This document shows positions 11,901 through 26,900 of a DNA stretch of 64,000 bases, one piece after another. Below the pieces are notes generated by a model, which ran no database searches, was not told the DNA's origin, and worked only from the letters and a program-made list of their open reading frames with translations. The position numbers and the translations under genes are program-made. Numbering within the stretch: the stretch's first letter is position 1; each line of letters starts with the position of its first letter. The DNA comes from Symsagittifera roscoffensis. Its lineage: Eukaryota > Xenacoelomorpha > Acoela > Convolutidae. The stretch covers positions 28,493,325 through 28,557,324 of the forward strand of contig NC_087071.1 in NCBI RefSeq assembly GCF_963678635.1, written 5' to 3'.

Positions 11901-14900
11901 AATTGCGACAATCATAAACCGGATCCCCAGGATCCACCATAGGAAAGCCAATATGTTAGCGAGGCACGGGACTTAACTTCCCTTATATTCCTTGGAACGT
12001 GGCTTCAGCAGCGGAAGGACGACACAAAATTGCTGCAGATGAAGAAAATTTGAACCCGCTTTGCGCCAGGGTTGATTTGGGTACAATATACGATCTCCGG
12101 AGCCCAATGAATGCATTCAACTCAATTTCTGGGTAACCAAAATATATCTGATGAATCAAATAAATACGTCCTCGTCGCGATAGATCAGTACATCCCAAAG
12201 CATGCAAACCATGGGTTTGCATAGAAAATTTGATGGACCAAGATTCCAGTTTCACATCGAAAGCAACTAAAAGTTTTGCAGAAGGCATTGGATTATTATG
12301 ATCACAAGAATCTTTATTAAGAAAAATGGTTGAACGCGCTCTCGCAGTGCTACGCCTTGCACCGAACGCCACTCTTAAAGTTCCCCCAATTGAGACACAC
12401 CACGGCCGCGAAACTAACACAGTACTTCAAAATCTGACTGATCAGCCCAGTGCGGGTAATGGAGAACTCGGTCATTCGAGATGGGCTGCCGTGTGAGGCA
12501 GCTAGCGATGGAAAGCGTAGACCAAAAGACGAGACAGCGCAAGATCCAAACTGTTAATTCAGCGCATTAGAGAGAGAAGCAATAAGAATAGATTAGTAAA
12601 TCAAAAAATTGCACGTGAGTCTAAACACACCGTTGCATTAGCAAAAGTGGAGTAGCCGAAAATCGAATTTTGATATTCAAGAAGGGGTACACGCTTACAT
12701 TGCCTATCCCGCCTAAGATGGCGGATTTGCGACGGAAAGCTTAGGTAGAACTGAAAAAGAACCCGAAGGCCGAAAAAGCGACGACAAGGAGCAATAAACG
12801 ACACCCAAAATCATGGGATGATAAGGATTTTGACTCAGGGTTTGAATTCGAACCGGCACTACTGCTCTGTGGCGCCGAAGCACGCGAAAAAGCTAAGTCG
12901 AGTGGACAGGGGACAAGCGGAGCAAAATGCGTCACCGATGGGAGATAAGAACGAAAAACCAGGGGAGACAAGCGGAAGTGCGACGGGAAAGAAGGAATAC
13001 AGTAGCACATTACCTGTTGCACAGTTGGAAACGATCAATGACAAACACAAAAATCCGCAGGCGAGCGAGGGAGTACGGCCGAGAAAAGGGGGTGAGAAGA
13101 AAAAGGCAGGCAAACTGTGAAAACAGCGGCTAGTAACCTATTCTAGCCAGGATTCAAATCGCCAGGACGAGACGACCTCGGAAAAGAGCACAATAAAGCT
13201 AATGGCCGTATCAAAAATCGGGGCGTTGATGATTATTACCATCGGCAAGAAAGAAAAGAAAAAGGGAAGCTCAGGAATGGCGGAGAGGGAAAAAAGAGAG
13301 TATGTAGAAAACTCAGTCGAAGGTAAAAAAGTATGGTTTGAAACTTAGAAATGAAAAAACATTTGGGCACAGGGAGGAGGGCAGAGCTGCAGGGTCTAAG
13401 ACTCAATTTATTTTAGTTCTGAGTTTTTACTGGGGACGAAGCGCCCCCATGCCGTTGCTGTGTCATGACTGGTACCTGCCAGCAGCTACGTCTTTGTCCG
13501 GTGGTGCCAAAACAGTGGCTAAGAGTCAATGTTCGGATTGCTTAACTGACCTTGTCTATACTGAATTTACATTTTCGTCTATACTGAATTTACATTTTCG
13601 TCTATACTGAATTTACATTTACATTACAAACTTTCTACAAGCAACAATTTTTTTTGCAATGAATTTTTCCGAAAAACCCAGGCTTTTGGCTTTTGTTTTG
13701 AATAAGATTGAAATCTATTACAAAACATTACAAAAATTTTGCTTCCATTATATTCCTATATTAACTATTATAAACAATTGTAATCGATTCTAGTGGATTG
13801 AAAAGTTTCTATTTTGTTTGATTTATGGCGATTACAATGCAAACTTTTTGAAGGCAGACCATGACAATCTATTATTTATTATTATTATCCATGGAACCTA
13901 ACTGCGTAAGCTTTGACTTCTTTTGTTGATTGTTTAAGATGTTGGCGGACTTTTGGCAAGTGCTGGAACAACTGGTCTCTTGGCAGGCGGATTTGACACC
14001 GACATGTTTGACGGGGATACATCCACGTGTGCGACAGGGAATCCTATAGTATTTGAACTGAATCAGCCGATTATTCTCTCAGCTGTCGCCGGAGTTTTTA
14101 TTGGTAAGATTAGTATGTCTAAATGTCTTCTCAATACACCCCCTTTCAAAGGCAATAAACCCCATTAGTAAGGTTTTGGTATTTGGGACTGAGGCAAGGG
14201 GTGGCCAGTCAATAAGCAGAATGGTCTAAGAGCAGAATGAGTCCAAGAGCAGAAAAATAGAAAAATATCAACTTCTATAAGCTAATCGGTAAATTAATTA
14301 TCAGAAACGTAAATAATAGCAAAGTAACGAACATTGCATGCATAATTTGAGCAATTTAATCAAGAATTTTTCAAAAAATTTAATCTTAAAAATTAATGAC
14401 ATTAATCATTTCATGAATAATTTATTCGTTTTCTTGGTATTTTTTTGACGATTCTAATAATCGTTTTATCAATTAGCCCGTATAAAACAGTATAAGTATT
14501 CTGTTTTTCTGCTCTTGGACCCATTCTGCACTTGGACCATTCTGCTTATTGCTCCGCCTCCGAGGCAAGGTTATATGCAAGATTATGTTTGGATCTTTTC
14601 TGTTATACGGCCCAAAATATTAAACTATTAATCAAGCTTATATTTTGATTGAAATTATATATTTATTTTCACTGACATAATTTTCAACCAATCTCATTCG
14701 AGCATTATGACCAAAGACCCTTATATTTAATTGAAGGTTATAATAAAGATTATACTACCGTAATTTTAAAGTGAGAAACATTATCAACTGAATTATTATT
14801 ATTTTTTGGTTTCTCGTAATGTAGAAGTCAATTTAAACCAGGCCGAATAACGAAAAACTCAAAATGCAGTCAATTAAAATTTTTCATGTTTTCAAGATAT

Positions 14901-17900
14901 GTTCTGGCTTGTATCTATTCGTTAGATTTCGGGCTAGAGTCATAACTACCACCTGCAATGAACATGAGTAACTGTTAGATGAACTTTTTTTCTTTTGTAA
15001 TCTAATTTTTCAGAATATCAAATCTTCCAAGATGTAAGTTGCCTCAATGTCATAATGGCACTGTTCAATGTCACAGAAAGATAATGATGCTCATAAAGCT
15101 TAGAATTGAAAAAAGGTCACTTGAGATCATTTTATTATAACCCTATGAAATTGAAATAATTTGATTTATAACTCCAACTGAACTGCTCCGACTGGACTGT
15201 AAAGCCAGTTAAAATGTTTTTGGTTGACACCATGATAAAATTATCAAAAAGGGAAAAATAATTTTTTCTTTATTGGGGATGTATTGGGGGTGCAACTGCA
15301 AAACGAAGCATCAAAATTCTCGTATGCTAATAATAAGACCAATTTTTTGCCTCAATTTAATTTAATCGATTGAACGATCTAATCCGCCGCTTACCGGTAA
15401 TGTAAGATTGCTATATCTCGATATATTGCCGTACATTTTATACATTTGAGCTCAGAGCAACAAATTGTTTCAGACTAAATAAAAAATTTTCAGTCGAAAA
15501 CTGACTGAAAAAAACGCCCCAAGCAATAATATTCTGTCTTTCTCCGAAAGACACAACAATAAATGACGCTCGATACCAATTCAATTGAAGCAGGCAATTT
15601 GTTCTCATAACTATGTTAATGGACTTCAATTGTATCCCATTTTCTTTATATAGCGCAGGCAGGTGGGCTAAAATCATAATTTAAAAAGTTTCAGATGAAC
15701 ACTATGTTATGAGACGCAAACTATGAAGCGTGTGGTGTTAAAAAAAACGAAAAAAAAAACATACAAAAATCCTTTTCTTGTTTTTTTTTCACCGCGAATA
15801 CTTAAAACTTTTCAACAGAACTTCACTAGGAATTGGGAAAATTGGAGGAATTCAACCTGATAGAAGCAAACTTGTTGTGTTTTTTTTTAACTTCTTTTGA
15901 TTTTTCGACTGGCCATTTATACATCATCTCAAAGCTAAAGATGTCCTGAGCTCTAATTTAAGAAAATATTTCACCTGTGATGTTTTTTCTGAAATTTATG
16001 TAGTTTGAATGGCCGAATTTTTTAAACTGAGCCAGTTAATGCGCAATATATATAGTTAATTTAAGGCGCAAAAGGCTATTAAAATTGCACAAAAACCGTT
16101 CTAATTTGATTTGAGTCAAGCGGTTTGAACTTTTAGATAGAATACTATTTACTAAATGCATCAGTTTTGGACCTCATTTTGAGCTTGTTTACGGCTCGGG
16201 TCATAACTTTTGAACCACTGGTCGCACAGCTCCCATCTTTTTCATGCAGCTGACCATCAACCATATCTAACTTCGCTAAGCGAGAAAAAAATCTGTGCAA
16301 GCACTCCTTCAAGCTCAAATTTGATGCATGTTAAGATATGAATGAACCTATCTCAATTCTCCTTCAGTTTTATTATTCCAGTCACTGAAATCAAATTGCC
16401 ACGGCTCCCAAAACGAAGAGCTTTGGAAAACTCAAAATCAAGCTAATTTGTCAGAATTTAGATTTCGTTTAACTATTTTACATATTGTCTGTTTTGTTTG
16501 TTTTGATAACTGCTGATAAGGTAAATTAAGATAGGGCTATCTCGCATGTACTGGAGTCTCATGTTATCATTTGATCGTATTTTTCTTTTCCAACGAAGCA
16601 TTGATTACTGATGAAGAGATTTATGAACGCGTTCTAGTGGGATCTACTCCATAAGAATATAAGTTGACCAGTTTTAATAGGAACTCTAGATGAGGTGGTC
16701 AGTTCCTTCTGATTTACAAGCGACCAATATCCAGGATTTTGAAAACGAAAGTCGACAACGTACCTTTTTTCGATTGCCTCCTATTATCAATTGTCTCCTT
16801 TATCCACCTCGGTTGATATTTTGAAATTACTGTACATACTGTGTGCTGTGATGATAAAAAAACCGTTTCATAACCATCAAAATGCATTCGAAGCAATCAA
16901 TGCTTCGCCCTCATACGAGCAGTTTTTTGTTTTTGAAAAATGTACAGCGCACTTTCGTTATTTTTAATATCTGGGTTAGGTGTAACTGATCACGAAATTC
17001 AAAATAACAGTGTGTTTTTATACATGTGATACTCTTCTGACATAATGTTTATCTAAACAAAATATAGATTTTTTAAATTTTGAAGTAACATTAAAATGTG
17101 ATTAACGCTTTCATTCAATTGATTTATCAGCGAAACGCTCCAAAGACCGGCCCATTCAGCATGTGATTTAAAAAATAAATCAGCCACCAGTTTAGCAACA
17201 GAATGTCCATATTCAAAAAAATTGGTGGTTGTGTAAATTTGATGCATGTTAAGATATGAATGAGCCTATCTCAATTCTCCTTCATTTTTATTATTCCAGA
17301 CACTGAAATCAAATTGCCACGGCTCCCAAAACGAATAGCTTTGGAAAACTCAAAATCAAGCTGATTTGTCAGAATTTAGATTTCGTTTAACTATTTTACA
17401 TATTGTCTGTCTTGTTTGTTTTGATAACTGCTGATAACGTAAATTCAGACAGGGTTATCTCGCATGTACTGAGTCTCATGTTATCATTTGATCTTATTTT
17501 TCTTTTCCGACGAAGCATTGATTATTGATGAAGAGGTCGATGAACGCCTTCTAGTGGGATCTACTCCATAAGAATATGGGTTGATGAAGAGGTCAGTTCC
17601 TTCTGCTTTACAGGTAACCAATATCCAGGATTTTGAAAACGAAAGTCGACAACGTATCTTTTTTTGATTGCCTCCTATTATCAATTGTCTCCTTTATCCA
17701 CCTCGGTTGATATTTTAAAGGCTATCCTATTGGAATTTGCTAGTCTGGTAGCGCGCATTGTTGCTCTTCTTTCGAGTGAAATACGGTATGTGGTAATTTT
17801 AGAATTCTCCTCAACAATGCTTATGACTAAAACACAGCGAAGCTCTTCGAACCCAAGGTCAAAACAGGGGTCGAACAGATTAGTCTTTTCTAAGTCATTA

Positions 17901-20900
17901 CCGTGGACATACATTTGATCAAATCATGTATTCATCAGTTAATTTTACCAATCATTTCGCAGGTAATGGTAATCTCAGGAATCACTGTCCTGAGTTTTCC
18001 CTCGAAAATAGCAAAGAAACTTATGCCATTCATTGATTCGTGGTGACGAAAATTGCCTATAAAGGCAACACACTCGAAATAGACTGAATTCATGTGTTAG
18101 TTAGTTGAAAAATTCTAGAAAACGTCTAAGATACTGTGGCGTCTATCCAATGCTGTTTTGATAAAAACAGTTCGCTGAGAAAGACGTAAGTTGGTTGAAG
18201 ATGAAATAGTGGCTCAGAGGCGTCTAACTTGACAAACGCAAGGACAAATAGCTGCTTCTTACTTCAAATTTTATGAGGCGGCAGTGACTGCCTGCCTTTC
18301 CTATAAATCGAAAAAGCAAGTGATCAAACGGAACCACTGTATCGTTGAAGTGGCATCGAAATCAAGTTATTTCGCTGAAGATCCTGCAAATAACCTGCAA
18401 ATATCCTGGATGGAAGAAGTCGAGTCTTACTTGTGCCACGAAAACGTATATGATTGCTGTCTGCAATTTTTGAAATAAACTCTATTAATTAGACAGCGGA
18501 ATCGTTCTTTTGGAGATGAAATGTTGAGCTGTTTTGATAACATAAAAAAAACTGGGAAGGTACCAGAGCTACTGAAGATTGATCAGTCATTCCATTTCGC
18601 TTGCTGAAAAAAAAACTATGAAGGACAAGGACTTTTATCACCTTTAAAAACTAAAGAATTTTACTAAGCCAGAAAAAATGTAGCTAAAGTACTGATAAAA
18701 AAATCTCCATTAAGAAATTTCTAATTCGAACCAGTCTGCTTATCTATTTCAACATTGAAGGAAAACAGCTGTTCGGAAAGATACATCTGATGTGAGTTGA
18801 AGGATAGATAAGAAAAAAACGTTTTTATAGGCTGTATCGACCTCCCACTGTTCTCTTCTTTCGTTTTTGCAAAAAAAGGATTGGGTATTAGGGGCAAAAC
18901 ACTTATCTAGTTTCACAACTCTTGACTGACGGAAACGACATCGTAAAATGTTAAGGCTCTAAATTATCCTGGCAAAAACAAAACAACAAATTGAGTGTTA
19001 CCAGCAGTTGCAGCAGTGGGACTTCTTCTGTTCATTGTTGATCAACGCGTTTTTGGGGAAAATCTGAGAAAAAGGAATGTGCCATACCTCAAAATTGCGG
19101 TTGAAAGCCTTTTGTATATAGCTTTCAGTCCGTTTGGGATGCTCTCAGTGCTGATAATCAAAAACGTATCAGTAAATTTGAAGTTGTGTTTGACTCATTA
19201 GGACGAGCTTTTAATGAGTAGAAAATTGAATAACTTGTCATACCAACAAAAAACAAATAGAGTTTTTGGCCCAGAACGTGACAGTTTTAGTTTAAAACAT
19301 TGGAATGAAAATCAGTCAGAAACTTAAAATTTTTTGTGATGAAGTTTAATTGTTAGTATATCAGATTAATTGTATTACTAGACTCTATCAAGGCATTTCT
19401 GTAGAAGATGAAGAAATGTATCATCTGGAAGCGCTGCTCATATAGTTCGTTACTTTGTTATTTCATGGCTGGAGAATTGTAGCAGCCTCTTTGTTTTCAT
19501 ATGACCGCTGAGTAGATACGAAGTTTAGCGCGCTCGAAATGCAGCTGCTTGTTTCATTTTCCTCATACATGGTAGAGCGCATATGTTTTCGGCTCTAACT
19601 GAGCTGGATGGCTGCCGGTTAAATCTCCATTTGTTATTGAAATTGCAACGATTGTTTTTCAACATTTGCGAGCAATTCACATGAAAAGTTATCTCTGCAT
19701 CATTGTGTTGCCCCTGTTACCTTGTGGTAGAACGAGTAAATCGTTATTCCAAGTAAGAACTAAATTACAGTATATAAGTCAAACATTTTTCTACTGCTGC
19801 GTTTTGGAACTAAATTGCAGACAATGTTCAAGCGTGCTGACCGAAGACGTTTTTAGGCGCAATCTGAAGACTCCATGTAAATGTAAGAAGTTTTAAAACC
19901 TAAGGTTTTTCAATCTTTTTCTTTTTTCTTTCTAACTAGACAATTAGTCGCACAAAAAAGTAAAAGCAATCCCACAGAACTGGAGTCCTATTACCTAGAA
20001 GAAAAATGCTGATGCACTGTATATGTATTTCGAGCAAACATATGTATTGAATGTTTTTCTTGTTTTTCAGTAATCATTTTTAATAAGAACAAGTATAGCC
20101 GTTCACTATGCAGATTTTTTTCATATTATTTTCGTTTTACTTTCGGCGTGGTGAACAAGGTATATTAGGTATAAAAAACCGGTGTACCGAAAACTAGAGA
20201 TTAGACATATTTGACAGCCATACTTTAATATGCAAAATGAAAAACAATTTTTGCAGAAAACTACTAAAAAACAAAAAAATACTTTTTGCAAAAAAAGATA
20301 AAGCATTAGGAGCAAAAAATATGCAAATTTTTTTCGTTTATTACAGTTTTTTGTTTTATTTTTTTTTTGAATTTTTTGAGTCCAAAAAGGCGTTAAACAC
20401 TCAAAGTATTCTAACGTTTGCCCATCAAGCTAAGTTTTTGCTTTTTAAATTAACATATTATAAGCTTTTAAGCCATAATAAGGCTACACGCTTGCTTTAT
20501 TCGCTCGAAATGAGACGAAAAATCAAAAATTTTCAATTGATTTTTCTCGACACTGGGAAAACTTTTTAGTGTTTCAATTTTTTTACTGTGGTTTCGAATA
20601 TCGACTGCGAGGTCTTTAATATGATATATATTTTCAATCGAGTCCGATGATCAATTGTACTATTTAATTTTGCGTGGAAAACATCTCAAAAAACTAAACA
20701 CACCCGAATACAAAGTTCCTTCCCATTTTCAATAGTCGGTGCGATGAAACAAACCCAAATATAAAACTCCTCCACCTTTCTAATGGCCAGAACAATAACT
20801 AGCGCTTCAAAAACTTGTGATTATAATATTTTTTATCAATATATGATATATTTTTTATCAAAAAAATCGTCCTATTTCATAAGCTTTCTAAAAAATATTT

Positions 20901-23900
20901 GTGTTTTTTGCATTCATGCAGTATTTTTGTATTCATTCACCTCTCAGGGATATTATTTCAGGAATCTAAGGTGTAGGATATTGCTAAATATATGATACAG
21001 ACCAGTAGAAAAAACAAAAGCATCGAACTTAATAATAACAGCAAAAAAGACATTCAATTGCTTAGTACAAAGCAAACTCTCACTAGACTTCGCAAACAGA
21101 AATCAAACTTCGCAAGAATCCAGAATAAAGCGAGACTAACGTTTTTTTCAGCAAGATTTGTTGGAACCCGCACCGAAGTTTCATGGATAGAAATCGACAT
21201 AATGGATTTTTGTTGACTAAAATGTCTATATAATCGATTATCATAGCAAGTTTAGACAACGTAATGGATATGTAATCCATTTCAATCGATTATTTTTGAA
21301 AAAAAAAATCAATAAAATCCATTATAATCGATTTATAATCATTATAATCCATTTTAATTTTCAATTTAATGGATTATTTTTTGTACGTAAAACCCATAAA
21401 AATTGTGAATCTATTTTTTTGCAACATGCAATACGTTCATCCAGGCCGGCCAATATGTAGTAATTTTGAAGAGGCCAATATGTATTAATATTCCAAAAAG
21501 TGCCCAAAAACAGCATTTTTGACCACCCCCACGTTTACCACCCCGCTCGTACCCTCCATCCCGAAAAGATTTAAATCAAGGGATTATAATCCATTATAAT
21601 CGACTAAAATGGATTTTTTTTCTTTTGATAAAATTTTTTGAAAATAATCGCGATTATAATCGATTATAATAGATTATATGGGGATTTTATTGCCCTAAAA
21701 ATATTATCATTATAATCCATTTTCAATCAAATATTTTTGTTATTTTATAGAGACTGACAATGAAAGTCCAATAATCGATTATTATCCATGAAACTTCAGT
21801 GCGGGAAGAAGTATTTCAAGAGTGTTGCAAGTAGAATGAGATGTAATGATTATCAGCTCTTATAAATATACTTAAATTACGCACAACATTTCTAAATAAT
21901 AGCACTACGCATGTTACAAAGATATTTATTGAATTTCTGCCCGACTTGTGTTTTTGATTCTAAATACTTCTCGTAAGAAAATCAAAAAAGTTTTTAAAAA
22001 GCATTAAATTTATCCTAAACGTTCTTCTCAATTAACTTGTTTATTATTAATTCAATTTTAATTGTCCATAAAGATAAATGTTACTTTTTATGACTTAATT
22101 TTTTATTTATCAGTTTCTATTGTTTTTTTTTGCTCTGTTTTGCATCTATATTCAACTCGTGGGGAGCAATCGCTTATGCGTTCATGGAATACAATATCAG
22201 AAAAACTTCTATCTTATTTGTGTTTTTCAGAGGCAGCCAATCAAACGCAGATGTCCCAGGATTTGTATGTAATAGTTGAGGGCGGTCCTAAAGAGGGGGC
22301 AGCCGCTGGCAGTGTGACACAATGTGGAACTGGAATAGGACAACAACTGTTCACTCTAAACCCTCTTGGCACATTCCCTGGAACCTATTGTCCGTCTGGA
22401 ATTTACACAGACAGAATCGTACTGCAATCCGACGATGGAGCTGATTTTTTAGCTTGTGAAGTGGCTATTATTGGATGGCGGAGTAAGTGTATTTACCGGT
22501 TTTTGAAAAAAATTAAAAAATGGTAAAAATTAATTTTTGTTTGACCTAGACAGAACAATAGCTATATAACTGTGCATCTGGAACTAACAGCTATTTTAGA
22601 TTATGCGTGTAAAATGAAGATGTTAAATTATGAAATAAAATGTGATCCAGATTTCCAGAATAATCAAAAAAGTACCCGCATTGGAAAAAAGGGGTCAATT
22701 TTAGTTGCAAAAAAGTATCTATAATAACAAATGCGAATAATGATGGATCTGGATGAATTTTAAAACGATTTAATTTGATCGTATTTCTAAGCCAAAGCAA
22801 TCTAAGTTGATTTAATTTAGATCTAAATAGATCTTTTGAGATTTTTTGCACCTTTGTTTCAAAGCAATTTAACATTATACACAGAATAAACACAAAACTT
22901 TCTTGAGTCGGTCGACTCTAATCAAATTACATGATTCTGTTAATTTTTGCTTTTCAGTTTTTTTCCACTAAAATTGAACTGGGAAGTTTTTTTAGCATTT
23001 ACGATATGCGGACTTTCTGCAGATGAAAAAATTGTTATAAATTGAAGTTACCAGTTTTATTTGCTGTTCTACTTTAAAAAACTGATCTAAATTCTTGACT
23101 TAAGAAATGCATTTTGGAAAAAAGTTTCTTTATGTTTAATTTTTGTCAATATGAGAACCCTTAGGTTCCAAAATCATAAATCGATCCCACTGAAAATAAA
23201 TAGTTGCTGTGATATCGAAAAAGTTATCGAAAAGGTTAGAAAAAATACTCTTTTTTGTGGAATTCTCGTTTGAATAATTTTGCAGGAAAATCAATCATCA
23301 CTACTGTTTTATCCGGAAGTTGTTTTTTTTTCTGTGAACTACATTAACAGTGTTTTAAAGACATATTTCTTTTAAAACCTCTCTGCGTTTTCGGAATCAT
23401 TAAAAAAGTTTTTGTTCAGGTAATTATTTTTTTGATGCTCATCAACGAAGCAGTTCCTAAATTGATTTGATGTCAAAGGTGGCCCCTGTTTATTACCAAA
23501 CCGATTTTTAATTGTTCATACAATTGTTGATTTTAAGTGAACATTTTTTGATTTTGTGTACGCAAAATTTTTTCAAAAATTAAAAAGAAAACATTTTACT
23601 TTTTTTTCAAACGATTTAAGGTACCCAATAAATTGAGGTACACTACGCAAATTTAAACAATCTGATGAAAAAGCATTGCCTTTTTAACAGTTCTGTTGAT
23701 CAACTAACTGCAGTGAGACCAAAAAATGGATTGGTGTATTTTTTCGCGCAATTTCCTTTAAGACAAAAAAATTATGTGTACATGATTAGGGGATAAGTAA
23801 TTCTCATAAGTGTTCAATGTTTATTCGAGCTGCAAGGAGAAAACTCTGTATTTACGAAACAGGCCCATAAAAAACAGTCCAAGACAAAACAGTCAGGAAA

Positions 23901-26900
23901 AATGTTAAAATGAACGGAAAAAAGTCCGAAAAACAGTCCCAAGTAATATTTATTTTATGTTGTTTATGTTCAACTAAAATAAACAACAAAGTATTGACCA
24001 CCGGAGTCACCCCAACGTGTCGCGAGCTTGCCAACAAAAGGTCTACAAAATTTAGAGCCGGTTATCGCCGCCAAGCGGCAACCATAATTCGGACAGTTTT
24101 GTATTTGACAGTTTTTTTGTATCCTTCATGCTTTTTTGGACTGTTTTGTATTGAACTGTTATGTATGGGACTGTTTTTTATATGCACTGAGAAATCAATT
24201 AAATTCCGGTTTTGCCATACTATTTGATGAGAGCCAAGCGTAATAATGTTTTGTTGATTTTGAAAGAGCAAAAAAGTTTCTACGTCCATAAAACATTCTC
24301 TCGTGTAAACTAAAATTTCTGACTTTTTTTGCTTAAGCTATCCCCGCACCGACAAAAATGATTTCGGATCATCTTAATTTGATTTTGAATTGATTTTCAA
24401 CGGATCCAAATCGATTAACAATGTACATTTTATGAACTTACATGGATTTTAAATAGATTTAAATCGATCTTTCTGGAAAATTTTTGATAGGCTTAAGTGT
24501 CCTAAAAATTAGATTAAATTGATTTAAATGAAATTTCAGACTCGTTTATGTCCTTTTATTTGCTAACACACAAAAAAACTTATTCATTGAAAAAAAATTA
24601 AATGAAATGTTTTATTATTGATTTTAAATCAATGAAATCATAGAAAGTTTTTTTGAAAATCAGAGCAAAGACTTATAAAACGATCAAGAAAAAGGACAAA
24701 ATAGATCAGTTTGTAAAATTAAAATATGCCAAAAAATCATAAGATTTGAACAATATTTTGGTCTTTTTATTTGGTCTTTTCTATGCTACAATACGCTTGG
24801 ATGTAAAAAAAAAATGATAGGCAATGAATAAATGCAATAAAAGTTCAAAACTGATGAAGCTGGAAAGAAAAAAAATCTATTTAAATCCCCTGAAAATGAA
24901 AACAAATTAGGACTGGAAAAAATTTGGATTTAAATTGATTCAAAATCGATTTGGATCAATTTTTTTAGCTGGGATTTTAGATTATTTAAATCGATCCAAA
25001 TCAATCTGTATCTTTTTTTTATCTTCGTAGTTTTTTTTCATACTAAAATTGCTCTAAATTTAATCAACGTACTTTTTTCATATTTAAATGAATTCTAATC
25101 CGTTTTTGCAGTGCGGGTCTGACTTTTTCTACTTTTTCTTTTGATGTTTTTGTTTTTCTGAAAATGAAGTTCAGATTGTCTAAAATATTTTTCAATCCCG
25201 TTTTTTGTTTAATGAAAATTTCAAGTTATGACACTACTATTAATATATAAGAACAGTAAGAATAAAAATGTTTTTATAAGTTTCTTAAAATAAAATTTTT
25301 GAAGTGCTAAAATTCTATACTTCGAAGATACTAAATAAACTAAGATTAAAAGTGATATAGGAATGAAAAATATATTAAGTTGAAAACTGTTTTGGAACAA
25401 TACGACCACCAACAATGGTATTACCGCTCCAACGGCTTGAATGCAATCACAGCCAGAAAGTAACAAACAATCTTATGTAAAAAAGTGAGCAATCACAACA
25501 GTCCACTAATTAGGAAAAAAATATAATTTGCTTCCCGTTGATTTAATACGGACATATATTTTCATGGTCAACAGGTGGGTGGATAAAATTGTTCAGATTT
25601 TGCGATTATAATACTGAAAGTAATCACATAATATAGTACGCGACAGTATGCATGAGTTATTAGCAAAAAAAAAACAAGTCTGGAAAGTACAAGAAACTTT
25701 TTTAAAAAGTGTAAAATTATTTTGAAAAAATATAAAAATGCCGCCATATAATATGAATTTAGCCTGTAGAGATTTAGTACGAACTTGTCCTAGAGATAAA
25801 ATTACTACTTGATCAAAAAGAAGCTCAATTAAACCATGATGAAGTTGATTCAGATTAAAAAGTTTTATTTTCCATCTTTAGGAAATTCACCGACACTTTT
25901 TTAAGAGTTGGCTCTCTGCGATTGATTTGATGTCCTCATAATTTTAATTAGATCATTCCTTGACGCCCAGGGAAGCAGTAAAATCTTCCGTTTCCCTTTG
26001 TTAAAGTTATTATCACGTAGGCTCAACATCCCAGTTTTGAAATTCTCTGGCAAACTTCTCTACATGAAAAAACAGCCCACCGTCTTTTCCTAATCATTCA
26101 AAAGCAAAGCATAAAAGACTCTGTGGCAAAGAATGTGGCAAAATTACCTGTATCGGAAATAGCCGTCTTGCGTTACTGATGTTTTGATCGGCATTTTTTT
26201 GCCGTCTGTTGGAGTTTTTTTTACACTCGACTCGAGGCTCTTTAGTCCGGATGGGGATTCAGCTATGGCCAACTCTGACAATAATTTCAGTCTAGTTTCT
26301 TTAGTCCGATTTTAATGCGGGAACGCATCTGCTTGTGCAGGAGGATTTAACTAAGTTATGGTTTTGTTTCTGAAAAACCTCTAGTTTTTTTCAGTTTGAA
26401 ATTGAGATAGCAATGTCTGAGTGCTTTCTGAGGACCTTAATCTATTGGATAGTTTGATTGTAGTTTCAGCCGGCGTCACAGTTTCATCTCCAATTTCACA
26501 ATACTGAGGATGGTCGTGTTTTTTGTTCCGTAACTTCTCTGAAAAGCTTACCTGTTTTTATAGGTCTGATTCGTGCTTGTCTGCTTGTTTTGCTTCGAAA
26601 AGTGAAGTAGCTGGACCGATTGGTATCAAAATTCTCTATGCGAGGTCTTTTTATTCTTGGAAGTGTGACATAACCCGTCTAGTACTGACTTAAGGCTAAC
26701 GAGTTAAAAGCAAATAATAAATAAATAAATAATAAAAGTAGCTACTTTATGTAAAGAATAGTTAGATACACTGTATCGGTAGAATAGACATTTACAAATG
26801 CCGTTTTGTATTGAATACATAAAGCACTCAGAGTAGAATAACTGTATCACGTTAAGGATATTGTACCACTGACATCATCACATTTTAACTAGTTGAACGC

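Larger units (their letters stand above)
6748..13622 (+). mobile_element. Ty3/gypsy LTR retrotransposon 1 (decayed, rearranged), intron 1
   Basis: Defined by a primer-binding site at 6863 and by gag, protease, reverse transcriptase, RNase H, integrase and Lys-rich 3' remnants in order on the + strand, all carrying stops and frameshifts. LTR limits are uncertain. A 5' LTR remnant ends in CA at 6862, and 13515-13560 shares GCTAAG..GTTCG..GCTTAACTGA with 6778-6820, suggesting a 3' LTR remnant. It is clearly GC-richer than the intron around it. A 1.34 kb tandem duplication (6917-9605) joins gag directly to an RNase H piece ahead of the protease, so at least two recombination events shaped it. Confidence 0.85.

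Noticed and set aside
12741-13113. Minus-strand ORFs with signal-peptide-like starts
   Set aside because: Antisense of a Lys/Glu-rich sense frame, which always gives Phe/Leu/Ser-rich shadows.
17484-17914. Two adjoining minus-strand ORFs
   Set aside because: They overlap the duplicated segment, are in different frames and have no recognised motif.
18284-18478. 64-codon ORF in intron 2
   Set aside because: Looks slightly protein-like but has no family, no splice-compatible frame with the host exons and no supporting context.
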